Origin: an uncultured Pirellulaceae bacterium
GTDB lineage: Bacteria > Planctomycetota > Planctomycetia > Pirellulales > Pirellulaceae
Direction of reading: 5' to 3'
Assembly: GCA_938010615.1 (NCBI GenBank)
Contig: CALLUY010000194.1
Span: 1-41,379, forward strand
Length of the DNA stretch: 41,379 nt
Shown: piece by piece, positions 25,564 through 33,427 of the stretch
How the letters are laid out: each line of letters starts with the position of its first letter
How positions within the stretch are numbered: the first letter of the stretch is position 1
The notes under the pieces: model-generated
The model's database searches: none
The model's input: the letters and a program-made list of their open reading frames with translations, nothing else
Told to the model about the DNA's origin: nothing
Made by a program: the position numbers and the translations under genes

Positions 25564-25764
25564 CTATTCCTTAACGCCGTTTCGGTCGGCTTGCCGTTCC
25601 TCGCGACCTAGCCGCAAAACCTCATCAAATTCTTCGTCGTCCTTAAACGAACCGGAAATATCAGAGATCCAATTCGATTTATCTTTTGAGCCGTTGGATT
25701 GGTCCTTCAGACGTTGAATCTCTCGCTCAACCTTCGCGATTCGCTCTTCAATACTTTTGGCCAT
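25564..25764 (-). CDS. Probable antitoxin of the PIN toxin
   Basis: The 66-residue product begins AKSIEERIAKVEREIQRLKD, a strong short coiled coil suited to dimerisation. A charged C-terminal part (DDEEFDEVLRLGREERQADR) follows that could wrap the toxin. No standard DNA-binding fold (AbrB, RHH, Xre) is clear, so this would be an atypical antitoxin. The call rests mainly on size and position directly upstream of the PIN gene. Confidence 0.65.
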   Translation of the reverse strand: MAKSIEERIAKVEREIQRLKDQSNGSKDKSNWISDISGSFKDDEEFDEVLRLGREERQADRNGVKE

Positions 25765-26203
25765 GGCATCAGCACCTGACGAAACTAATTCTTACAACAC
25801 ACTTGCCTGATGATACCGACATAGTCGATCTGAGGGAAACGCAACTTGCCGCATGATTGCAGGCAGCACTGAGCTTTCGGATGCCCAAACACTCGAAACA
25901 TGTCGCAAAACTGCGTCGCCAAGAGCATTGATCCCAGTCACGACCTTCGGCAACGAACACGGACGTCCCGGTCCAACGTGGCGGTCCGATCCACAACCGT
26001 CTTCAAAACCAAAGTCAACGCCCGCGGCCTATTCGACGGCAAGGCACTCACTGCCTGGACGCCGATGCATAAATGAATCAAGTTGAAACTGCTTCGTTTC
26101 ATTTCTGCCGCTGCCCTCTCGCAATCCAGTGGATGCGTAAAGAAAAATTCTACCAAATTACCTACATCGGTCTGACACTCCGAGGCATTGTTGGCAGAAG
26201 ACT
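25765..26203. other. Intergenic stretch without recognised gene
   Basis: These 439 bases lie between the toxin-antitoxin pair and the end of the M28 peptidase gene. Short open frames exist on both strands, but their translations look like random sequence (Cys, Trp and Arg rich, no motif). The promoter of the toxin-antitoxin pair should lie near 25765-25830. I see no repeat family member, RNA gene or remnant that I can name. Confidence 0.5.
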
Positions 26204-27217
26204 TCATTGCTCAGAATCTTCCAATAGCATCTCAATCGGTTTCACCAATCCTTCAACGACCTTCGCGAACACGGGAAAGTTAATCTTGTCGGGTGTGTCT
26301 GATGCTTTGTGGTAATGCGGATAGCGATACGGCGCGGTGTCAGTCACCATGATCCCTGAGTAACCTTCTTGCCAGAACGACCAGTGATCAGACCAGCCAA
26401 CGCCGGGGATGGTTCCGGGTAGCGACGCGCCTTCGGCAGGAACTTCGCAGTTGTCTTTGAAAGACTTCAATACCTTTCGCATCATCTTTCCCGATCCTAG
26501 GTCTCCGACGAAACCAACGAAGTTTCCAGTCGAAGGGTACATTCGATCCAGCGGTGATGGATAGTGTTGGCTGTTCTTGTCGTCCGTGTAGTAGCCCATC
26601 GTTTCTAGGCTGATCACACCAACGATGTTTTGATCTTCCAAGCGGCATTTCTCTGCGTAAACCCACGACCCCATTTCGTCTTTCGTTTGAAAGTAAGGCG
26701 GTTCTTCATTGGTGAACGCCACGAACCGTAACGTGCGATCGGGCTTTGATTTTTGAAAATGTTTAGCCAACGCAAGCATCGCGGCAGTGCCACTGCCGTT
26801 GTCGTTTGCGCCTGGTGTCCCTTCCGCGCTGTCGTAGTGTCCGCCGATAATCAGGATCTCATCTGGTTTGGTGGTGCCTTTGATTTCGGCAGCAATATTG
26901 TGGCAGTCGAGCCCTTTGACTTTGAATGTTTGCAACGTCGGCGTCAGGCCATATTTTTTGAATTCTGCTTCAATGTAGTCTGCGGCTTCGCAGAGTTCCT
27001 CGTAGTGGTTGAGGTTTCTTTCTCCAATCGTCGTTGCCAAATGCTCGACGTGTTTCTTGAGCGTTGCCTCGAAGTCCACAGTTTCGTTCGCGTCAACTTC
27101 CTTTGGATTCTGCGTTGCCGATTGGCTTTCGGTCGTTTGCTGAGCAATCGAATCTGATTGTGAAATGACTGCGAATGCTACAAAAACGGAAAGGTTTACC
27201 AGTCGTCGAATGTTCAT
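26204..27217 (-). CDS. Exported M28-family zinc aminopeptidase
   Basis: The 337-residue product has a signal peptide (LVNLSVFVAFAVISQSDSIA). The M28 di-zinc catalytic set is complete: GGHYDS (H127, D129), GANDNGSG (D139), FTNEEPP (E171, E172), the Asp in VGWSDHWSF, and the C-terminal His in HYHKASDTPD. It should release N-terminal residues from peptides in the periplasm. A GGAG lies about 9 bases before ATG 27217 and borders the direct-repeat block upstream, so its promoter must lie in or beyond repeat DNA. Confidence 0.92.
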   Translation of the reverse strand: MNIRRLVNLSVFVAFAVISQSDSIAQQTTESQSATQNPKEVDANETVDFEATLKKHVEHLATTIGERNLNHYEELCEAADYIEAEFKKYGLTPTLQTFKVKGLDCHNIAAEIKGTTKPDEILIIGGHYDSAEGTPGANDNGSGTAAMLALAKHFQKSKPDRTLRFVAFTNEEPPYFQTKDEMGSWVYAEKCRLEDQNIVGVISLETMGYYTDDKNSQHYPSPLDRMYPSTGNFVGFVGDLGSGKMMRKVLKSFKDNCEVPAEGASLPGTIPGVGWSDHWSFWQEGYSGIMVTDTAPYRYPHYHKASDTPDKINFPVFAKVVEGLVKPIEMLLEDSEQ

Positions 27218-27228
27218 GTATTCGTCTC

Positions 27229-27421
27229 CAAAACTTGCGCGTCGCGATTGTGCGATTAGTGTAGGGAAATAGGATCTCTGCGTTCTCCGCGCCTCCGCGT
27301 TTCAAAAATTTGCATTGATGAATTTGAAACGCGGAGACGCGGAGAGCACGGAGGTTGAATGAAATTCAAATGATTGATGATGTCACGCGGACGGTCAACG
27401 AAATTCGCAATTGAATGCTCA
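27229..27421. repeat. Direct repeat unit A, about 193 bp, with internal palindrome
   Basis: It starts CAAAACTTGCGCGTCGCG and ends TTGAATGCTCA, matching unit B at 27607-27788 over nearly its full length. The core is a large inverted repeat: CTCCGCGCCTCCGCGTTTCA (from 27286) against TGAAACGCGGAGACGCGGAG (ending 27344). It sits right upstream of the M28 gene. Confidence 0.85.
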
Positions 27422-27604
27422 GCTGGGCTTTGCTTCAGATTACAGCTAGGGCCAAAGGTACGTCCATTAACATTATTTTGATGACCTTGGAAAACTAAGT
27501 ACCGGGCCGTTGGCCCTCAAATTTATTCGTAAACATCAGGCCCAGCCCTTCGGACTGGGCTATGTAAATGACCGTGGCTTTGCCACTAAAAACAATAGCC
27601 CAGC
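27422..27604. repeat. Palindromic insert between direct repeats A and B
   Basis: The segment is bounded by GCTGGGCT (27422-27429) and AGCCCAGC (27597-27604), an 8-bp inverted repeat. It contains GGGCCGTTGGCCC and GCCCAGCCCTTCGGACTGGGC hairpins of the same style as 30507-30780. It has no coding frame that looks like protein. Confidence 0.65.
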
Positions 27605-27606
27605 AT

Positions 27607-27788
27607 CAAAACTTGCGCGTCGCGTTTGTATGATCAGCGTAAGGGAATATGACCTCTGTGCTCTCCGCGCCTCCGCGTTTCAAAAATTTGCATCGATGAA
27701 TTTGAAACGCGGAGACGCGGAGGGCACGGAGGGTGAATGATTGAGAACGTCACAAGGACGGTCAAGGAAATTTGCAATTCAATGCTCA
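27607..27788. repeat. Direct repeat unit B, about 182 bp
   Basis: This second copy of unit A runs in the same orientation, with the same CTCCGCGCCTCCGCG palindrome and the same TTCAATGCTCA end. Its last three bases (27786-27788) are the stop codon of the GNAT gene read on the minus strand, so the repeat edge coincides with the gene end. Confidence 0.85.
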
Positions 27789-28259
27789 CGTGTTCATCTC
27801 CAGCGAAAATTTGAACATGTCGTCTGGTTCGGCTTCGACGGACTCAAACCAATTCAGTTCCCGAAAAAAACTTCTGGCGCCGATGTTCGTTTTGCTGACG
27901 AACGCAATCCACTCTTGAGGTGCACTCGTTTGTGTCGAATAGTTTTCTATCAATGTCTCAACGGCTCTGCGGCCGATGCCTTGGCGTTTTCGTGCCGGAT
28001 CAACAGCAATCGCGGTGATGTACCAAGATGCAGTTTCCGGTTCGGGACTCTCAGTTCCGATGACGGCAACCAGTTTGTCGTTCTCGAAAAAGCAAAACTC
28101 TTTTGGCGGACTTTCGCTCAGCACGTACTCAAGCCAATCATGATCCAATGGACCCAATTCGCGATCTAAAACCGGATCGACAAACCAAAGGCGATAGGTT
28201 TCGAAATCTTCTCGGACGAATGGACGCATTTCCATCAATGGCATTCTCCACTTGAGCAT
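27786..28259 (-). CDS. GNAT family N-acetyltransferase
   Basis: The 157-residue product has the GNAT acetyl-CoA loop in WYITAIAVDPARKRQGIGRR, preceded by a beta strand with NDKLVAVIG. The ending (SKTNIGARSFFRELNWF) is typical of single-domain enzymes that modify small amines. Start ATG 28259 overlaps the stop of the pterin synthase gene by one base (TAATG), so it is the third gene of the SDR-PTPS-GNAT operon. Substrate unknown. A repeat boundary forms its stop codon. Confidence 0.85.
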   Translation of the reverse strand: MLKWRMPLMEMRPFVREDFETYRLWFVDPVLDRELGPLDHDWLEYVLSESPPKEFCFFENDKLVAVIGTESPEPETASWYITAIAVDPARKRQGIGRRAVETLIENYSTQTSAPQEWIAFVSKTNIGARSFFRELNWFESVEAEPDDMFKFSLEMNT

Positions 28260-29083
28260 TACCCGCGGTAGCTGGCCCAAGTTTTAGGCGTTTCGAATAC
28301 TTTCACCTCAGCCAACTGACAACCCGCGGACTCGATGTCGGTCTTAAGCCAATCGAAGACGGCGACGGCGATGTTTTCGACGCTGGGATTGATGTTCGCG
28401 AAATGAGCAATGTCTTCGTTGAGGTTCTTGTGGTCCAACGGATCGATGACGTTCCGGTTTACGATCTCAGCCAGCTTTCCAAGTTCGATCACGGAATCGT
28501 TTTCGTCGGTCCGTGAAACTTCCCCGGAGACGGAAACTTCTACGACGTAGTTGTGCCCGTGGCCAGCCGGATTGTTACACTTTCCGAACGTTGCCAAATT
28601 CTCTTCCGCTGACATCGAATCGCAATGCAGTCGGTGAGCCGCTGAAAATTCGAACTGATGAGTAAGCTGAATCATTTTGGGTGCTCGCGTTTCGATGGTG
28701 TAACAAAGGTAAGGCGAAAGGTGCAGCGTCACTGAACAAAGCGACGCAGTTTCAAAAGTTTGTGGCGACAGAACCGTCAATGCTTGCCGCACGATCTGTT
28801 CCGCGGACGGCAGTTGCGACAACGTCACGCTGGCCATCGATCGGATCAGTGAGTTACTGACAAACGATCGCAACGCTTTGTCGATCAGCGTAACATTGCA
28901 AAGGTATCCAGTCACAGAATCGGGCGTACCTTCAACGACAGCGCTCAAAACTAAATGCGGCGCGATGCGATTCGTGATTGGCCACGCCGCCCACGAATTC
29001 TTCTGGCCAGGATGGTCGAGCTGATGACTCAACTCTTTCGGGTTGGTCAGAGAAAAACGGATTTCACGAGACAGTCGAATCAT
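28259..29083 (-). CDS. Two-domain 6-pyruvoyl-tetrahydropterin synthase-like protein
   Basis: The 274-residue protein looks like two T-fold units. The C-terminal unit (about 138-274) has an intact PTPS site: FEFSAAHRLHC (H150), FGKCNNPAGHGHNYVVEV (C169, H175, H177 as Zn ligands and catalytic Cys), DPLDHKNLN and KVFETPKTW. The CNNPxGHGHNY form is that of true PTPS, which makes 6-pyruvoyl-tetrahydropterin from dihydroneopterin triphosphate, rather than the CxxxHGH of QueD. The N-terminal unit (1-135) keeps the strand pattern (HLVLSAVVEGTPDSVTGYL) but has lost the Zn His and Cys, so it is probably structural. It is encoded directly after the SDR gene (TAG then ATG, no gap). Confidence 0.88.
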   Translation of the reverse strand: MIRLSREIRFSLTNPKELSHQLDHPGQKNSWAAWPITNRIAPHLVLSAVVEGTPDSVTGYLCNVTLIDKALRSFVSNSLIRSMASVTLSQLPSAEQIVRQALTVLSPQTFETASLCSVTLHLSPYLCYTIETRAPKMIQLTHQFEFSAAHRLHCDSMSAEENLATFGKCNNPAGHGHNYVVEVSVSGEVSRTDENDSVIELGKLAEIVNRNVIDPLDHKNLNEDIAHFANINPSVENIAVAVFDWLKTDIESAGCQLAEVKVFETPKTWASYRG

Positions 29084-29788
29084 CTATTTGCTGACCGTAA
29101 AAGCTTCGCCGCTGGGATGATTGTCCGGATCCGCGACGCAGTCCCAAACTTTGCTCGCAATGTCGTCCGGGCTCACGCACTGTTCTGCCGGGTAGTCGGG
29201 GAACAGTCCGCGTAGCAGGTTCGTTTCAACTGCCCCGGGCCGTACGCAGCACGCGCGAATCGAGTGGTCGACTCCTTCGGTGGCGATTGCTTTGGTGAAA
29301 ATCTCCATCCAAGCTTTGGAGGCACCGTAGATGCTGAATCCCGGAAACGGATCGACGGCTGCCATGGAGGAGATATTCACAATCGAGCCGCCGCCACTGC
29401 TTTTGAGAATCGGCCAAACTGCTTGCGACAGATAAAACACGCCGCGAATGTTAGTACTGAGCACGTTTTCAAAGGTTCCTTCGTCGATCGATTCGAAATC
29501 ACCCAGCGGTGCAGCGCCGGCGTTGTTGACCAGCACGTCGATACGTCCGAACTTTTCCAGCGTGTTGGCGATAAATTGCTTACGCGACTCCGCGATTCCA
29601 ACATCGCATGTGGTAGCCAGTATGTTAGCGGAATCACCAATCGAATTTGCGGCCGTCTCCAACGCTTCTGGTCGCCGGCCGCAAATCGAGATGGCCCACC
29701 CCTGCCCTGCGAAACGTTTTGCGGTCGCCAATCCGATTCCGCTACCACCACCGGTGACCATGCAGACTTTTTGGGGTTCGTTGGGCAT
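29084..29788 (-). CDS. Short-chain dehydrogenase/reductase, possibly pterin-linked
   Basis: The 234-residue product is a complete classical SDR: MVTGGGSGIGLATAKRF binds NAD(P), VLVNNAGAAPLGDF follows, and NISSMAAV with SIYGASKAW gives catalytic Ser140/141, Tyr154 and Lys158. ATG 29788 is preferred; the frame further upstream runs across the lexA promoter region. Its stop abuts the PTPS start. As sepiapterin reductase is also an SDR that acts after PTPS, this protein is a candidate for the next step in tetrahydropterin synthesis, by context only. Confidence 0.88.
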   Translation of the reverse strand: MPNEPQKVCMVTGGGSGIGLATAKRFAGQGWAISICGRRPEALETAANSIGDSANILATTCDVGIAESRKQFIANTLEKFGRIDVLVNNAGAAPLGDFESIDEGTFENVLSTNIRGVFYLSQAVWPILKSSGGGSIVNISSMAAVDPFPGFSIYGASKAWMEIFTKAIATEGVDHSIRACCVRPGAVETNLLRGLFPDYPAEQCVSPDDIASKVWDCVADPDNHPSGEAFTVSK

Positions 29789-29831
29789 AAGTTCCTGAAA
29801 AAAATGGTTCGGAGAGATGGCTTCAAAATTG

Positions 29832-29847
29832 TATCGAAAATTTGATA
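29832..29847. promoter_or_regulatory. Imperfect palindrome in the lexA/SDR divergent promoter region
   Basis: TATCGAAAATTTGATA has matching TATC/GATA arms and an AT-rich centre, 30 bases before lexA and 43 bases before the divergent SDR start. It could be an operator, such as a LexA autoregulatory site, or simply an AT-rich promoter core. I do not know a LexA box of this form for planctomycetes. Confidence 0.3.
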
Positions 29848-29877
29848 TCATTGGGCGTCCCTGAACGGAGAATTCCA

Positions 29878-30474
29878 ATGCCCAATGATCAAAATGAGCT
29901 CACTAAAAATCAGATGCGGGTTTTGAAATATATCAAACGGCAGATTGAGCAGAAAAACAACGTTCCAACGATTCGCGAAATTGGAGATCACTTGGGCATC
30001 GCTTCGCCGAACGGTGTTGCTGGATTGCTCAATCGAATCGAAGCCAAAGGAATGATCAAGCGATCCAAAAATCGAGCTCGTTCGATTTCGCTGACGGAGA
30101 AGTCGGCCACGCCTGGGCTTCCGTTAGTTGGAGAAGTCACCGCGGGTCCGATGACAGAAACGTTTGCTCGCGCGGAACGTTTTGATTTCGATGGCACGCA
30201 GAAGAAAGCTGACTTTGTTTTGGAAGTTCGCGGCGAATCGATGATCGAGGCTCAGATCGCTCCGGGTGATTTTGTGTTGGTCAAAAGGCAGTCCAATGCG
30301 ACTCGTGGGGACATTGTGGTTGTCTGCGATGACGAAAACGAAACAACGCTCAAGTATTGGTTTCCCGAGAAAAATCGCGTGCGACTTCAGCCTGCAAACA
30401 GGAACATGAAGCCAATCTATCGGAAGGATGTTCGTGTCCAAGGAGTCGTCGTGGGCTTGGTCAGGAAGTATTGA
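29878..30474 (+). CDS. lexA: LexA SOS-response repressor
   Basis: The 198-residue repressor has the N-terminal winged helix (LTKNQMRVLKYIKRQI, VPTIREIGDHLGIASPNGVA) and the C-terminal S24 self-cleavage domain. The expected Ala89-Gly90 cleavage bond lies in GEVTAGPM, catalytic Ser121 in RGESMIEAQI and Lys159 in TTLKYWF. RecA-stimulated cleavage would relieve repression of DNA-damage genes. A GGAG 7 bases before ATG 29878 supports this start. It is divergent from the SDR-PTPS-GNAT operon and shares an 89-base intergenic region with it. Confidence 0.95.
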   Translation: MPNDQNELTKNQMRVLKYIKRQIEQKNNVPTIREIGDHLGIASPNGVAGLLNRIEAKGMIKRSKNRARSISLTEKSATPGLPLVGEVTAGPMTETFARAERFDFDGTQKKADFVLEVRGESMIEAQIAPGDFVLVKRQSNATRGDIVVVCDDENETTLKYWFPEKNRVRLQPANRNMKPIYRKDVRVQGVVVGLVRKY

Positions 30475-30506
30475 GTTTGCTGACCAATGTGATTTGAAGA
30501 TGCTGC

Positions 30507-30780
30507 CTAGTTGGACAGCGCCACTTTCGTAGTATTAGTCGTGAATTAGCGGGCCAACGGCCCAGCCATTTGCCTAGCCCCGGCCATCGGCCGGGGAACC
30601 CATCCGCCAACAAACGGCGTAGGGCCAACGGCCCGGCAGTTTGTAAATGTCCGGGCCGTTGGCCCTTGGGGCAATGGCTTAACCAACCACCAGGGCCTGC
30701 AGCCCTGGCTATGCAAACGGATGGGCCTTCAGCCCGAAAAAATAAGGCAATTGACAAACAATGGGGCGCTGTCCAACTAG
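30507..30780. repeat. 274-bp inverted-repeat-bounded element with nested GGCC hairpins
   Basis: A perfect 16-bp terminal inverted repeat (CTAGTTGGACAGCGCC at 30507-30522, GGCGCTGTCCAACTAG at 30765-30780) bounds it. Inside are several short hairpins of the type GGGCCAACGGCCC, CCCCGGCCATCGGCCGGGG and AGGGCCTGCAGCCCT. There is no protein-like frame. Together with the adjacent element it fills most of the 482 bases between lexA and the acyltransferase gene. Its terminal CTAG is shared with the next element. Confidence 0.8.
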
Positions 30781-30884
30781 TGCAGCGTCTAGTTTAAGAA
30801 TTGGGATTAGCGACTCAATTTGATCCGGAAAACAAATGCGAGTTCGAGGCACCAACCCCAAAATCAATGCTTGGCGCGGTACTA
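30778..30884. repeat. MITE-like palindromic element, copy 2 (107 bp)
   Basis: It aligns along its length with copy 1 at 11997-12104, including the core GACTCAATTTGA and ACAAATGCGAGTTCGA. The terminal repeats (TAGTGCAGCGTC and GGCGCGGTACTA) no longer match each other fully, so this copy is more decayed. It starts at the CTAG that ends the 274-bp element. Confidence 0.85.
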
Positions 30885-30956
30885 GGTCGCATTTGAGATA
30901 TTGGTGAAATTGCTTATGGTGGCGACATTTATCCTTCACCTGAACCGCTTGCAGCA

Positions 30957-32087
30957 ATGCCTGCATCCCGAATGGCATCAACTCCACCTAAAACCGGTCG
31001 AATTCTAGAGCTGGACGGGCTGCGCGGGCTGGCAGTGATCGTCGTCGTATTGGCTCACTGTTTGGGAGAAGTACCTCACGGCTACTTTTTCTTGAGTCTA
31101 GGTTGGCTAGGTGTTGATGTGTTTTTTGCGCTTTCAGGTTTTCTGATTGCAGGCATCTTGATCGACAATCGAGGCGCAAAGAATTACTTCAAAGCATTTT
31201 ACATGCGCCGCACGTGTCGGATCTTTCCGATCTACTTTTTGTTCATCCCGCCGCTGGTGTTGTTGATCCACTACCTTCGCCAATCGGGATTCGATTGGCT
31301 GGAAGAGCCACTGCCGATGTGGGGATATTTGACCTACACGCAAAACATATTCATGGCGTCGACCAATCACGACGGAGGTCTGTCACTCATTCCGACCTGG
31401 ACGCTGGCCGTCGAAGAACAATTCTATATGCTGCTCCCATTGATCGTGCTGTTTGTGCCGTACCGTTTTCTACTGAGAACGTTCCTCGTGCTGATCGCTT
31501 TGGCGCCGATTCTACGGACAGCATTGCTGTACCAATTCGGCTACGACCACCTCAGCGCCCTTTGTTTGCTGCCATGTCGCTGGGACACTCTGTTCTGGGG
31601 CGCGATTGCGGCAATGGTTTGGAGAGATGAAAAACTGAAGTCAATCGTGCTCAAGGACGATGGCAAACTGCTTAAGATAATTCTGGTTGGGGCGGTTTGG
31701 TTCGTGCCGTTCTTACTGTTCTCTGAGAAGTACATCGAAGTGCCTCTGAGAAAGTCGTTTGGGCTGACCGTAGTTGGGCTGGGCAGTGCAAGTTATATCT
31801 TGCTGGTTGTCAGCAAATGCCTGTCGACAAAACTGCTGCTCACGAAACCGCTTCGGTTCTTCGGGTCGATTTCCTACGGCATGTACTTGGTTCACCAACC
31901 CGTCTTGGTGCTGCTGCACGGATTCATTTTAGGGACGAGTCCTGATATTGAGACGGTGCCTCAACTGTTGCTTACGTTGATTGCGATTGCGATTTCTGTT
32001 GGCATCGCTTGGTTGTCCTGGACGTATTTTGAATCCAAAATTGTTCGGTACGGTCACCGTTTCAAGTACGGAAGCCAGCCGCAGTAG
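30957..32087 (+). CDS. Acyltransferase-3 (OafA/YrhL) family membrane protein
   Basis: The 376-residue protein has about ten membrane helices. It shows the family signature LDGLRGLAVIVVVLAHC (Asp20, Arg23, His34), GVDVFFALSGFLIAGIL, RRTCRIFPIYF, TWTLAVEEQFYMLLP and SYGMYLVHQPVLV. Such proteins O-acylate surface polysaccharides, lipids or antibiotics using acyl-CoA. ATG 30957 is used; 30972 is an alternative. No sugar transferase genes are adjacent, so the acceptor is unknown. Confidence 0.92.
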   Translation: MPASRMASTPPKTGRILELDGLRGLAVIVVVLAHCLGEVPHGYFFLSLGWLGVDVFFALSGFLIAGILIDNRGAKNYFKAFYMRRTCRIFPIYFLFIPPLVLLIHYLRQSGFDWLEEPLPMWGYLTYTQNIFMASTNHDGGLSLIPTWTLAVEEQFYMLLPLIVLFVPYRFLLRTFLVLIALAPILRTALLYQFGYDHLSALCLLPCRWDTLFWGAIAAMVWRDEKLKSIVLKDDGKLLKIILVGAVWFVPFLLFSEKYIEVPLRKSFGLTVVGLGSASYILLVVSKCLSTKLLLTKPLRFFGSISYGMYLVHQPVLVLLHGFILGTSPDIETVPQLLLTLIAIAISVGIAWLSWTYFESKIVRYGHRFKYGSQPQ

Positions 32088-32206
32088 GCGATTCATCCCT
32101 GACTTGCGCCAGTGCAATTCTTGGTCTCGGAGAGGCCGGGTTAATAAATGCGATCGGTTTGACAGCAGCTCTGGTAAACGTTGGCCGTTTTGTCAGAATG
32201 TAAGTT

Positions 32207-33190
32207 ATGACGCCAACGAATTCCAATCCGTTTCTTTCACGCGAACTGCTCGCCATCACTGGTCTGTTGGCTTTGGTTGTCAGTGGATGGTTGGTGATGA
32301 ATCAATCAGCAAACGTTCATGCGATCGAACCGGCGAAGAATGCCGAAGTGCTGATGCTTTGGCCTGAGTCAGCCACGGACAAGCAGATGGATGTTGGTCA
32401 AGAACGCGACACGACGAACATCACCAGCGAACTGATCGCTGGGAAACGCGTGCAGCGAATCACGAATGTTGGAAAAGCAGAATTGCATTTCTGGCCTGCC
32501 TCTGCGGAGACCAATACAGGGACTTCGGTCGTGATCTGCCCCGGCGGTGGATTCTATATTCTGGCTTGGGATCTTGAGGGAACCGAGATTGCTCAATGGC
32601 TTAATTCGATTGGAGTCAACGCGTTCATTTTGAAGTATCGAGTCCCGACTGCGAAAGAAGATGATCCCGCGGCGGCACCGACCGAAGACTTGCGAAGAGC
32701 GATTGCTCTGGTCAAACACAATGCCGAAAAATGGAATCTAAATGCGGATCGAGTTGGAGCACTTGGTTTTTCGGCAGGTGGACAAACTCTTATTGCGGCT
32801 GCTTTAAGAGCGGAAGAAGTCTACAAGGCGGTAGATGAAGTCGACAAACAGTCGCGCCGGCCAGATTTTATCATTCCTGTCTATGGAGCTCGCATGGTGG
32901 ACTTGAAGAAGGACTCAGCGGCAAGCTTGCGGGCCGGGATGGAATTGAATGCCAACTCTCCGAAAGCGTTCATTGTGCATGCATTCGACGACTTCGTTCC
33001 GGTGCAAAATGCGCTGCAGTTAGCCAGTCTCTATAAGGATGCTGGCGTTCCTGTCGAATGCCATGTCTTCGATACCGGAGGCCACGGGTTCGGAGCGAGG
33101 TTCGTGGAAGGCGTTCCCGTGACTCAGTGGCCTGAGCTTTGCGAAACGTGGATGCGTCGCAATGGATGGCTGGAACGTCAGGAAAAGTAG
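32207..33190 (+). CDS. Exported or anchored alpha/beta-hydrolase (acetyl-esterase/xylanase-like)
   Basis: The 327-residue protein has an N-terminal hydrophobic signal or anchor (LLAITGLLALVVSGWLVMN). The hydrolase has oxyanion-loop VICPGGGFYILAW, nucleophile Ser189 in GALGFSAGGQ, Asp261/262 in HAFDDFVP and His293 in DTGGHGFGARF. This set is typical of the planctomycete carbohydrate esterases annotated as acetyl-xylan esterase or endo-xylanase-like. It probably removes acyl groups from polysaccharides in the periplasm. It follows the acyltransferase gene by 119 bases, but no shared regulation is visible. Confidence 0.88.
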   Translation: MTPTNSNPFLSRELLAITGLLALVVSGWLVMNQSANVHAIEPAKNAEVLMLWPESATDKQMDVGQERDTTNITSELIAGKRVQRITNVGKAELHFWPASAETNTGTSVVICPGGGFYILAWDLEGTEIAQWLNSIGVNAFILKYRVPTAKEDDPAAAPTEDLRRAIALVKHNAEKWNLNADRVGALGFSAGGQTLIAAALRAEEVYKAVDEVDKQSRRPDFIIPVYGARMVDLKKDSAASLRAGMELNANSPKAFIVHAFDDFVPVQNALQLASLYKDAGVPVECHVFDTGGHGFGARFVEGVPVTQWPELCETWMRRNGWLERQEK

Positions 33191-33427
33191 CGAAGTGGAA
33201 CTCTTCAAGAGTGCCGAATCTGACGTTGATCGCCGGAAGTCTCGACGGCGTCCGCTACGAAGAATTGCTAGCGTCTGGTCCAGCAAAGTCAGCCTAATCG
33301 GAAAAATTTCTCATGACACTGGCGTGGCTGAGTCGAAGATAGAAGTGATGCTATAGGGGGCTTCAACGAATCAAGCTGCGCGCTGGTCGGGAAACGATCG
33401 TGTGCGGCGAATCCAAGACATTAATCT

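Noticed and set aside
27093..27305. Short frame across repeat unit A that could be read as a small protein
   Set aside because: It is translation of repeat DNA and of the antisense of the M28 gene; composition is not protein-like.
30461..30757. 98-codon frame over the 274-bp element (WLGRWPANS-type words)
   Set aside because: It is made of repeated hairpin words, has no homology-like features and coincides with the inverted-repeat element.
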